From Galbula dea (lineage: Eukaryota; Chordata; Aves; Piciformes; Galbulidae): 64,000 nt of DNA. The translations under genes were made by a program, and so were the position numbers. The stretch spans positions 1,364,001 to 1,428,000 of the forward strand of contig VWZX01006105.1 in assembly GCA_013399015.1 (NCBI GenBank). The letters are read 5' to 3'. Position 1 is the stretch's first letter. Every line of letters starts with the position of its first letter. The notes under the pieces were generated by a model, which saw only the letters and a list, made by a program, of their open reading frames with translations, was not told where the DNA came from and ran no database searches. Shown piece after piece: positions 14,801-25,884 of this stretch.

Positions 14801-16914
14801 GAAGGGAATCTCCATTGCCGTTTCAATATACTGCAGCGAACTATATTAATGTGCAATTAATTATAGGGATTAATCATCAAGCAGTGTTATCAGATGAACA
14901 CAATGACATACATGAGCATATGCTAACCTCTGGTTCATGCTTTGGCAGGCTGAGGAAATGATTCTTGTGTGGCTGAGCCAAGCTCTCAGGCTGGGTGGCC
15001 TACATCTCTGGATGACCTTGATTTTTGCACATGTTGCACCTACTTGGTTTCAAACACATGAAGTATCTCAGCAGTCCTGAAAACTATGTCATCTTAGATA
15101 GTGTTTCTTCCCAAACAAAATCCCATTATGAAAAAAGTGCTGTTACACCCAGCATCACTGAGTGCACAGCTCTGTTGCTGCACCTCTCATATACACATAT
15201 TTGGAAACAGATTTTGGAGTACAAGGCTATGATTTAACTACTGACACAACACAACACACAGTCGTTTGATAAACTGAATGATCTCATACAGTTAGATCAG
15301 CCTGAACACTGACTAAGGGACACTAACCTCCAGGACCATCCAACATGTCTAGCTATCTTAGACAAACTCCACTAGTATTTCTGGCTGCACTGTCTTTCCT
15401 TCAGACAAAAGCATTACTCTTCTTTGCTGGATCTGAGTTATATGTGGGCAAGTCAAAAGGCATTTTGGGTCATGACCAGCAGAGAGGACATGCCATTTGT
15501 TCAATGATGTCCTAAGGAATTGTCTTAATCATAACCTTATTTCACCGAGTTTTTAAGATCAGTGGAAACAGTTGTCAAAAATGCCAAAAGAGCCTCTTTT
15601 TTTTGCCTTCATGTGAAGAACACACCTGCATTCCTAAGAATGCCCATGTGTGCCAGATCAAGGATCCATCTATCTTAGGATCTTTTCCCTTCCTAGCAAA
15701 AAAGAGATGCCAAGGAAGAGTATAAAAGGGCAGGCTTATAATACTGCTGCTCCAGGATGTTCTTCCAGCTTTCATGGATATCCTGGAGCAGAGGTTGAAG
15801 TTTTGTATTGTGGTTTTGTATTGCAGGTTTTGATTTAATAAATATCAATGGATATTTCTTCCATGAATTTGAGTTTGTGTAAACACTGAGTACCTACCAC
15901 CGCTGGCAGTGTTGGGTCCCACACCTTCACCTCCTCCCTGGGAGCACAACTGCCTCCTTTCTTTGCACTGACCTTGCCATCTGGGAGTTTCATTTGGCAT
16001 CCCCCAGTTCTATTACTGGAAGACACAGTGATCCTCTGGGTGTTTTCTTCCTGCTACTCATAATTTTGTGGACTTGTACCATATCCTCCTTCAGCCATGT
16101 CTCTTTCCAGTCTATTCCACCCCCTGGAGAGGAGCCATTCCTTACTTTTCATTAGCCCTCTGGTCCTTTCTGTATTTTTCCAGTACTGCTATTGACACAG
16201 GAACATTAGGAAAACTTTACAGATGAAAAAGCAAGCCCAGTTATGGACAACCATCCAGAAATAGAGGAGCAAAGAGATTGATCATGCTCCTCATGCTGAG
16301 GGACAGTCACACACTTGGCTCCTGATCCTCTGCCCTGCTTACCCAGGCTCATATTTCACTCTTCAGCTGAGCATTGCTATGGCCTCTTTTGCCCTATGTC
16401 CTCACTTGCGAGATGCATGTCGTCAGCTTAGCCCATGTCCTGTTAGGCAGTCACTTCAGCTGTGCTGTCGCTGCAGGAAGACTAGAGGCTGATGCTCGAC
16501 GCCACAGAGGTACCCTACCTCACTCTCCAAACAGTTTCACATAAAGGACCACTTCCACGTTGTGGGGATCACTTGGTTGGCACTGGCATCAAAAAGGACA
16601 ACGTTCCTGGGGCATCTGTAGCAGCTCCAGCTGTTGAACTGGCTCCCACCAGCACCATGGACCATGGTGCTTGCACCTGCCCCAGCCCTGGAACAACCCC
16701 AAGAGGTCCCAGGCAGTTTTCCCTCAGTCACTTGCCTGAGATCCAGTAAAAAATCATCAATCCCAAGGTAATTTGAATGAGGTGTTCTAGAGAGTGCAGT
16801 GATAAAGTTTTCAGAGGGAGAAACCGAGGCTGGTCAATCTGAAACTGCTAATGAAGAAAAGCCAAAGAACATCACAGTGTCAAGAGACTGGACAATATCT
16901 TGACTAGCAAAGTT
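11876..16914. other. Intergenic, no gene recognised
   Basis: A locally GC-richer stretch near 12420-12780 has overlapping ORFs on both strands, the longest 152 codons, without recognisable similarity. An AT-rich block at 14815-14985 could be a conserved non-coding element. Otherwise nothing is seen. Confidence 0.6.
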
Positions 16915-17948
16915 CATGGAATCACAGAATATTAGGGGTTGGAAGGGACCACTGGAGAGCATCTAGTCCAACCCCCCTGCCAGAGCAGGTTCACCTAGAG
17001 CAGGTTGCACAGGGTGGCATCCAGGCAGGTATTGAATGTCTCCAGAGATGGAGACTCCACCACCTCCCTGGGCAGCCAGGTCCAGTGCTCCACCACTCTC
17101 AAAGTAAAGAAGTTCCTCCTGATGTTGAGATGGAACCTCCTATATTCCAGTTTGTGCCTGTTACCTCTTGTCCTGTCACTGGGCACCACTGAAAAAAGAC
17201 TGGCCCCATCCTCCTGACAGCCACCTGTTAAGTATTCATAAGCATTGATAAGATCCCCCCTCAGTCTTCTCTTCTCTAGGCTAAACAGTCACAGCTCTCA
17301 TCCTTTCCCCATAAGACAGATGTTCTAGTCCTCTAATCATTTTCATAGCCCTTTTCTGTTCCCTCCCCAGAAGTTCCCTGTCCTTCTTGAACAGGGGAAA
17401 CCAGAACTGGACACAGAACTCTACATGTGGCCTCCCTATGGGAGAGTAGAGGAGGAGCATAACCTCCCTTGACCTTCTGGACACACTCTTCTTGATGCAC
17501 CCCAAGATGTCATTGGCCTTCTTGGCCGCAAGGGCACACTGCTGGCTCATGGTCATCCTGCTGTCCACCAAGACTCCAAGGTCTTTTTCCACAGAGCTGC
17601 TTTGCAGCAGCTCAGTCCCCAACTTGTATTGGTCCATGGGGTTATTCCTCCCCAGGTGCATTATCCTACACTTGCCCTTGTTGAATTTCATGAGGTCTTT
17701 CTCAGCCCAACTCTCCAGCCTGTCTAGGTCAAGCTGGATGGCAGCACAGCCTCCTGGTATGTCAGCCACTCCTCCTAGTTTTGTGTCACCAGCAAATTTG
17801 CTGAGGGTACACTCAATTCCTTCACCCAGGTCACTGATGAATATATTGAATAGCACTGGACCTCGTACTGACCCCTGGGGAACACCACTCATTACAGACC
17901 TCTAATTGGATTCCATGCCATTGATCACAACCCGTGTCAACCGATGGA
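16915..17948 (-). mobile_element. CR1 LINE, 5'-truncated, with degenerate reverse transcriptase
   Basis: This is the best-preserved transposon in the window, a minus-strand CR1 non-LTR retrotransposon truncated at its 5' side. Its 3' end is at 16915-16935, where the plus strand shows ATCACAGAATATTAGG and then GGTTGGAAGGGACC. A 203-codon minus-strand ORF (17892-17281) contains the reverse-transcriptase motif SGVPQGSV-GPVLFNIFISDL, then FAGDTKL, then the CR1 C-terminal pattern ESWAEKDLMKFNKGKC and LLLYSPIGRPHVEFCVQFW. A second minus-strand reading segment (17189-16995) holds the terminal motif PSDRTRGNRHKLEYRRFHLN and LPREVVESPSLETF. The two lie in different frames, so the pol reading frame is interrupted. 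The catalytic FADD box reads FAGD (Gly codon at 17788-17790). The copy is therefore dead. Its 5' boundary near 17948 is approximate, and no target-site duplication was identified, as is usual for CR1. Confidence 0.92.
17281..17892 (-). pseudogene. CR1 reverse-transcriptase domain remnant
   Basis: A 203-residue open segment of the CR1 pol gene, from the SGVPQGS motif through the thumb and connection region. The first catalytic Asp of the Phe-Ala-Asp-Asp box is replaced by Gly (residue 35). The upstream part of the domain and the endonuclease are absent, and the segment ends at a stop before the conserved C-terminal part, which continues in another frame. It is not a host gene. Confidence 0.88.
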
Positions 17949-20900
17949 ATGTAGCACACATAAACATCAGCTCTAACTATACACATTCTGCATTACCATG
18001 AAGAAAACATAACTTGGAGTCACTGCTGATAGCTCTCTGAAAACACTAACTTGGTGTTCGACATGCATGCAGTTAGAGTCACCTGTGGTAAAAAGATTGT
18101 GCAGGACCAGGAAGCTTTCCCAGAAAGATGACAAACATGAAAACATGTATGGAACAGCTTTCCCATAACGAAAGAGTAAATGGTCCTGGACAAAAGAGCA
18201 AGATTTCTATAAGGATGATCCTGCAGAGGACATTGATTAAGAGAAAGTATTAAGCAAGTATTCTCACAAGGTAAGAACTAAGGGCCACCTGGAGAAATCA
18301 TTGTGCAGCAGGTTCAGACCAAACAAAAGCACATTATTAGCCACTTAGTAATTGCATTGTAGAATTCATTACCACAGGCTTCTGTAGAGCCCAAAGTAGG
18401 GTTCAAGACAGGGATTTAAAATCTACAGTTCCTAAGTGGCTGAGAAACAAAGTCCTGGGAGATAGATCCACCCACCATACTGGGTCAATTGTCTGAAGCT
18501 CTGCAACAGCGAGTCCTTAAAGCACTGAATGCTTGTAAATGAGATGGCCCACATATATTCTCTGGACCCTGAACTCTTCACCTGAACATGCACTTGAGGC
18601 TAGGCACCTCTTAGCTCTGACAGCCAAAGGTAGTTCTTACACTCTTATGAGAGACTTTCCTCCCAACAAAGCAGCATTTTAACCAATGCTGCACTAGTTC
18701 TAGTAAAAAGCACTGCAAAGAAAATTTCTTCAGGTTGGCTGATACAACTTTGCTTGCATAATGAAAAACACAAACAAATAAATGCACACAGCTTTCCTCT
18801 AAAGCCAGCAAGGGTTGCCTGTGCCAGAACTAGTTTCTGTGTTGTCTATTCATGAATGTACACAAACGAATGCCTGCATACACACAGGCACGCTTGTGGC
18901 CAGGTAAGCTGCACTTATACCTGACAGCCACAAGGAAGGCAGGGCAGGGTGAAGAAGCCTATACATCTCAGGGACATAGCCAGGACCATTGAGCTCCTGT
19001 CTCGAGAAATGCTGGAGGTAGAAATCACAGAGTTTTTAACACTATCCATCTCTCATTTGGAGAACAGAGCAAACATGAACAAGAAGCTGTATGCCAACAG
19101 GCATACAATGGGCTATGTGCTCCCCTGTAATCCCAGCTGTCTGGTGGTGCACTTCCACATCACTCTCTCAAGCCTCATTCCCACCCCTCTTACACACCTT
19201 CACTTTGGAAAAACCACAGCCTGAGTAACTGAGAAACAATGGGTGGCAGAAAAGAGATTACAAGAGGGTTTAGGCACCTGCAACTTCTGCCATTTTAAAG
19301 TGCTAAGGGAATCCACTGGTGTTCTCCTGTCTGGCTTTTGAGTGGATGCATGGGTTCATTATGGTTTACAAACCACACGGTCACACTGGGCAACAAGGAT
19401 AACTTCATAAATTGCACAGAAGAGAAGCAGCCTTGAAATACCTCAAATGAGCATGCTGCAGGTTTATACTGGATTCCTTTGTCCCCTATGTCCATACTAA
19501 TAACTGGTTAGAATCATTAATGTAATCCCTGGCATGATTTTGACCCAAGCCAGCTAGTGTTTTCCCAAGCACTAGCTAGACACAGGCTGGAAGTTTGCAT
19601 GGGGAAGAGATCTTTCCCAACAGGTAGCTAGGATGTGGCCACTGTGGTTTGGAAGATAAAAGAGCTTAGCAGGGAGGTTGCTGTGTGGCCATGCCAGCCA
19701 GCTCCAGTGGTAGAGCCAGACCTCAGCCCAAAGAAATTGTTTCATGAGTAGATTTAGCCTAGGAGCTCCAGCCTTCTTTGGCACTTGAGCTAATTCATCA
19801 TGCGTCATTCTGGTTTTGCTTGTCATCCATCACACAAAGGCCAACACTGCCAGTCACACCTGTTGAGATGTGTTTGCTTATTGCTCTGCTGTACCAACCA
19901 ATGTGTGTCATGGAAAGCTTTGACCTTCCTTATTTAGGTTTTCTAAACGCTTCATTTATACTTGTGTGCACTGTTTTTTCCTGCTCGACATTAAAGTTCC
20001 TCATTTCCACACTAAGCCTCTTTGTGCTAAGATTTCCTGCCTTTTTGCTGAGTAGTTTTGACCTTCATTCAACAAATCAGTAATCTTCCCAGAACTCAAC
20101 CATCACAGCCCCCTGTGACCATCTCTGTCTTTTGTTCCAGCATTTACTTTTCCTCAGCACTTCAGCAACAGCTTGCCTGGAATGTGGATGGAATATATTA
20201 CTATGGCATTGCTCTCAAATATAGATTGAAGAGAGTACCCTTTCACAGCAAACTTCTACATCAGACCCTAACTTAGCATTTAACATGGTAAAGCCCACTT
20301 ATGTCACAGTCAGTTCATCTCTTTCTTCCCCCAGGCAGGCTTGTGAGGCCAGGGCTGAGACCAGGCAGACGGTGTGCTCCTATGTCCAGCTCCAGGGGTG
20401 ACATACCAGTTATCAGCTGTTTTTTTCTCTGTCATGTAAGGAAAGCCTGCAGAGCCTTGCAGGAGCAAGCCACCTCCTGGAGGGTTTTTCCAGAGATGGA
20501 CACTGGCTCCTTCAGTCTTCCCTAGTCTAAAAAAATCCTGTACTCTCAGCAGCCCACAAAGCTGGTACAAAACAGTAGGCAGGTTCATGGGCATGTTTCA
20601 CGAGACCCTCACAGAAACAAATATATTTCCGTAAGTCAATCTTTTCTGACCAGGTACCACCACCAAGAAGAGAACTCTTAATTGAAAAGGAAAATATAAC
20701 ATTACAAATACTTCTCAAGGTATTTCTTTTAACGCAGAATAACTGCCTTTCCAACCATCCCAAGTCCAAAACATTGTATGTTTTCAGAGCTCATACGTGG
20801 TATCCCAGTAACAAATTTTCTTCTTTTAGTAGACTGCTTTCCACTTTGTCTTAAAAGGGGAAATAGGCTCTTAGCCAAAAGTTAGATCTAAATTCAGATC

Positions 20901-23661
20901 TACAGAATGATGCTGTTTCCATCTTTGTTTGTATTTGGTCCTGTCTGGCTTCCTACGGTGAAACTCCTCTTCCAGATCTGCACAGTAAATACCAGCTTTG
21001 CTATTGTGTTCTCAGCTCCCTGTTTGGCAAACAACTTGCTGGAAATCAGCACATCTAGGGAGATCAGTCCAAACTGCCATGGGAAACTGGCTATTTTTCT
21101 AAAATACATGATACAGATCAACCACAGGTTACTGCCTAGATTACTAGTTTGTGGTACTCATGAGATCAGACTAGGTGATCATGAAGTTGCCTTCTGGCTT
21201 TCAAATCTATCAGCCTAAATAATGCATTAATGAAGTAGCATGGAACAAAGCCACATTTGTTCATTTGTAAGGCATGTTAATGATGTTCCTTTCAAAGATG
21301 GGTAGATGGAGCAGTGGATTGATGCACTGAATTTCACCTCTAGGGACTCTGGTTACGAGACAAATGAGTTTGATAACATCAAGTAAATACTCCATGGATA
21401 TTCGTCTCCATCCCCAAAACCACCATGCAATTTGGCAGGAGCAGCAGTCTGTGCTCACGAGACGTCTGGAGGTGCTCAGGGCATTGGCAGCCCCCTAGGA
21501 GGAAGCATCTGACTGCACTGTGCCTGGCATTACCCAGCGCTCTCACCCTCCCGCTTCCCCAAGCACCACCACCAACACACTACTCCTCAGAATCTCTGCA
21601 AAGAAAACATTAAATTAAAGCTGAAAGAAGAGGGGAAACATATTTCTTTGGGTTTGTGAAGTGAGCTAATGCTGGAGATTGGCTGAACTAGATATTGTAT
21701 TGGCTTTGATGCATTAATAGAATTGTGAAAACTTTCAGGGTTTCAAGGAAAAAAATTTTTTCCAGGCACAAGATCAAAGCAAAAGCTAAATAATATTAGG
21801 CTACACAGCAGAGGACTTTCAAATGACTGGTCTTGACTGTTTATGTATCTAGAATGTTGTGATAGGAGCAGTCCTTTTTTACAAGGCCCAGTAACAATAG
21901 CATAAATCAAGCATTAACCAGAAGTAGACAGTAAGTTATCTACTTTTAAAGAGACTTCTACTGGTTTTTAGGGAAGCAAAAAAGGAATTCTGCTTTTAAT
22001 AGCATAAAAATAATTGTCCAGGAGGCGCCACTGTATCTTTGTCCCAAAGCACAAAAATGTTAGATATAAAACAACAGCCCTGAGACAGCTGATAAAACTA
22101 CATACGGGGATGTTTCAACACAGAGCTGCTAGGACACAGCTCAGAGTGAGTCCTTGCCCTTGTTTGATAGGTTTTTAGACTCCTCGCATAAAGTATTCAT
22201 GCTAAAAAAAGAGACATACTACTCTCTGCAGAATAAGAGGTGTAGAAAATTTGTCTGCAAAGTGTGTCCCTTTTAGGAGGACTATTTCACTTCAGCAGTC
22301 ACTTGGAGATAGAAATGTTGACAGTGGCATCTTGAATTTGGTCATGAAGCAGTAGCATTCACAGTGAATGCAGGAGCACAGAATAGGAAACTAGATATAC
22401 AGGGACAGCAAATTTCACCCTTCTAAGAAATCACACATTCAATTTAAGCTAGTTATATACATTCCCTCTACAGGTAAGGCAGAGAGACAAACACCTTTAC
22501 AGAGTAAGCCATCCTGTCCTAAGACAGATGCTTAAGGCTGAACCGAACTGCCTAGCAAAGCTGGGGTTTTTTCCCTCTCCTTTTTTTTGGAGACAAGAAA
22601 ACTCGTGGAGCCAAGATGCCTAATTGCCAGGTGGATAAGACAGAGTGAGATGCATCCTCCCCAGAGCTAACTTACCTAATCATCGTGACTCCCATTATGT
22701 TTCCAGACGGGAAGAACAGCCAAATACTTTCAGTTTCGGATATGTTTATATGAAAGAATAAAAGTTAGGTCTTCCTTCGGGACACAGCCACAGTTTGTCT
22801 CTCTCCTGGAAGGCTTTCAGTAAGGAGAGTTACATGCCTGCTTCCTTATGCTCAGGACTGCCTTGGTGTTCTCCATAAGGCCAAAACTCAGCCTTTTAAA
22901 TAGAGTTCACCTTGCCCATAGATGGTATTGCTAACTGAATAACACTGTTCAGGACCATTTATAAAGCCAAGAAAAAGAAACTTAAATGTCTGCTTCCTCC
23001 ACTGATTGCAGACTACCATAAATTCAGGCCAAATTCATTTGCTCCCACAGAGAAGAAAATCCAAAAGTAATGCACTTTTCTCTTTACCTATTAAGTACAG
23101 GCTGTTCTAAGGGTGACCTTTTTTATGTCAAACTTTAAGATCAAAATCATGGTTGAAGAGTGTATATTTTTTTTAAAAGTCTCCTTTATGTCAACATCTC
23201 TATAAAAAAATTATGCAATTTATAACCAGCCACAGATAGCCAAACTGGTGGGCTTTGAGTAGCAAACATACCAGGCCTGGCCATGAACCTGTAATTTGTA
23301 TCTGTGGTGCAAGTGATCAAAAATCAAACCACCATCAAAAATCAATCATCCTCTGTAGGAGTAGGAGGGTCATTATGGCTTACTGACTTTATGCAACACT
23401 GAGCCTAATAGCCAAACCTCTGTTCGTCCATATTGCTTCATCATACTGAACTTCTAGCTCTGCTATGGAAATCCATTTTCCTTGGGAAGGAAACTGAACC
23501 CTGCTAAATGGAGTTGTTGAACTCCACTGAACAGAAGGCCACGAGAAGAGCTTATGCCCGTCAACAAACATCTCTTCAACACATCCTGAGAATAGGTGGA
23601 CACTTATGAGCATGCTTAGACAAATAAAAGTTTGGACTCAGTTCATCATAATGAAACAGTG
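17949..23661. other. Intergenic, no gene recognised
   Basis: Between two CR1 copies the sequence looks unique, except for a possible old CR1 terminus at 21164-21212. The longest ORFs are about 100 codons and look like chance. Confidence 0.6.
21164..21212 (+). mobile_element. Possible ancient CR1 3' terminus, sense
   Basis: The sequence CAGACTAGGTGATCATGAAG followed by TTGCCTTCTGGCTTTCAAAT resembles the end of old CR1 copies (ACTAGATGATC, CCCTTCTGGCCTT, AAATCTATG). Only about 50 bases match, so this is tentative. Confidence 0.4.
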
Positions 23662-23795
23662 TTTCACAGAATCACAGAATATTAGGAGTTGGAAGGGACC
23701 TCAAAAGATCATCTAGCCCAACCCCCCTGCCGCAGCAGGATTCCCTAGACCAGGTCACACAGAAGCACGTCCACATGGGTTTTGATTGCTCATTC
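23662..23795 (-). mobile_element. CR1 LINE 3'-end fragment
   Basis: The plus strand shows CACAGAATCACAGAATATTA, then GAGTTGGAAGGGACCTC, then a CCAACCCCCCTGCC block and CAGGATTCCCTAGACCAGG. This is the antisense of a CR1 3' end. Only about 130 bases are recognisable; similarity fades after the block near 23785. It shares the variant ending (GAGTTGG, GGATTCCCTA) with the inserted CR1 at 36794, suggesting the same subfamily. Confidence 0.85.
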
Positions 23796-25785
23796 TTGCA
23801 CAGCTCCTAGATCTGGAACAACTTTCTTGGAGCCAGTGGAGTTACTCTACCTGTGCACGTGGAGATAAAATCTTCCACGCAATGTATGAGGATTTATGTA
23901 ATCCAAGAAAAGGATTTGGTGAAAGGAAGCAAAGCAGAAACAAAGGAGGAACGTGAGTGCTCTGCTTCACACTCTTTGAAGTGTTGTGTCTTTTGCAAGG
24001 GAGTAACCTAGCCCACATATATTCCAGTGTTTTTCTTCGACAATTTACTCCAGAGATTTTCTTTAAACAATAAATAGGAAATACTCTCACATACAGCTGT
24101 GCAGGATATCTAGCTTACAAGCCTTTTTTCCAGGGTGGGAGCTCGTCGGTTAGGCACCACAGTCATGGAAAAGAAAATACTGAACGTGATGCAGGAAGCA
24201 ACAATGCTGGTTTTCTCATTTAGCATTTAATAGGAGAGATCACTAGCTGACTACCTGCATGGAAACAAGCTGAGTCCCAGCTACCTCCACCCAGAGAAAG
24301 TGCCATCAGCCTCCCTGCAGTGGTCCCCTTAACTGTCATAACAAGCTAGTTTGGATAAAATACAGACCACCTGCATGCAGCAGCACTCAGTCTTGGAGAT
24401 CACTCACTTGGAATGTACCCTGTAACTTTGAAGTTCCTAAGATGATCCTCAAAAGGTTCTGGTCCGGACAGAGACGCAGAAAGTGTTGGATATGGATTCA
24501 AGTTTAGGCACCAGAAGCCCCTAAAAGTTGTACTAGGTCTGATTTTGCGGGTGTGCTCAAGGGAAGCCTATCTGTAGCAAAAGCATTAAAATCAGTCCAG
24601 AGCACAACTTAACCTGTTTTATCCACCTGTGGGTAACATCCCTGTGGCTAGAGCAGATCCCTTTCTTTCAGTGAGACCTGGCTTCCAGTGCCACCAGCCA
24701 CCACAGGTATGAGAGCTCTTCTTGCACACAGATTGTCCTGGCCACCAGGCTATATGATATTCCTGGCTTTCAGAGGGCAGGGCAGAGGTACATATATTTA
24801 CTTAAATTTATATGTTAAAGCTGGGTCACATGCAGCCTGAACTGCAAGTCTCATAAAGCTAGCCATCTTCTTTTCCTGAGCACATTCACAGTAACATCAG
24901 TTGTCCTTGTCTGACTGGAGCACTTTTGATATATCCTGTTAAATTCAGGTGGCTCACGCACCAAACCATTCCAGGCTCTTGCTTGCAGAAAGTGACCAAT
25001 GCTGCATAGCTTATGTCTGACCACATTTCCTCCTCTACACTGCAGAGCATCACTACAGCGTCACCTTGCAGTGACAGGGTCAGCACATGTCTGCACTGGT
25101 CAGGTCTGGGTCTGGTTTTACTCTGTGACTACAAAAGGAGAGGAGTTAAATGGGGCAAGAAGAAAATTCTGGCACTTAGTCCTGGCAAGTACAATGACCT
25201 TATTTATTATTTCATGCATTTTCTTTCTTCTACTCATACAGTCAGTTCAGATCACATTTTGTCTTCCAGAGATAAATTAGAGCCTGTAATGGGCTTCAGC
25301 CCAACTTTGATGGAAGCTGCTTAAACAGAGTGTGAATTTGCCCCTCTACCTTTGCTCTGATTTAAGAAAACATGCATGCCCAGATTATTTCACCTGAGGT
25401 AGCCAAGCATTAATTAATTACATAAAAGCATTTGTGAACCTGTTAAAACTATCTATTAGATGAGCATTGCTGCTATCTCCAGCATCGCTCTGAAAGTTTT
25501 AATTAATTTGGGGGAATTTACACATGCACATTGCCTGCCAAATTCAACAAAACTTGCCTTATAAACTAATAATAGCATTTGCTTTCACTGTACAGGAGTT
25601 ATGCAAGCTCTGTATGTGCATGCAAGTGGAGGGGGTGCTTGGCTCTGCTGCTTGGTGATTTATCAGCAAACTGATGTTCTCATCAATATTAGTTTCATAG
25701 AAATGTCAGTAGAGGTGCAGGCACTCAACACCACATGCAAGTGTGTGTCCAGCATTTGACAGGATTAATCCTATCAAAACTAGCA

Positions 25786-25884
25786 GTTTTGGTTGGTTGG
25801 TTAGATTTTTGGGTTTGTTTGTTTGTTTTGTTTGAGGTTTTTTGTTTATATGGTTTGGGGGTTTTCTTGTTTTTGTTTGTTTTA
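25786..25884. repeat. T/G-rich low-complexity tract (TTTG/GGTT-like)
   Basis: The tract starts with GGTTGGTTGGTTAG and continues as imperfect TTTG/GTTT units with short G interruptions. On the minus strand it gives a Lys/Thr/Asn/Gln-rich open frame that is an artefact of composition. Confidence 0.85.

Noticed and set aside
17492..17905. 137-codon plus-strand ORF
   Set aside because: It is the antisense shadow of the CR1 reverse-transcriptase remnant.
22018..22036. CTCF-like motif at CCAGGAGGCGCCACTG
   Set aside because: It has about three mismatches at core positions of the consensus.
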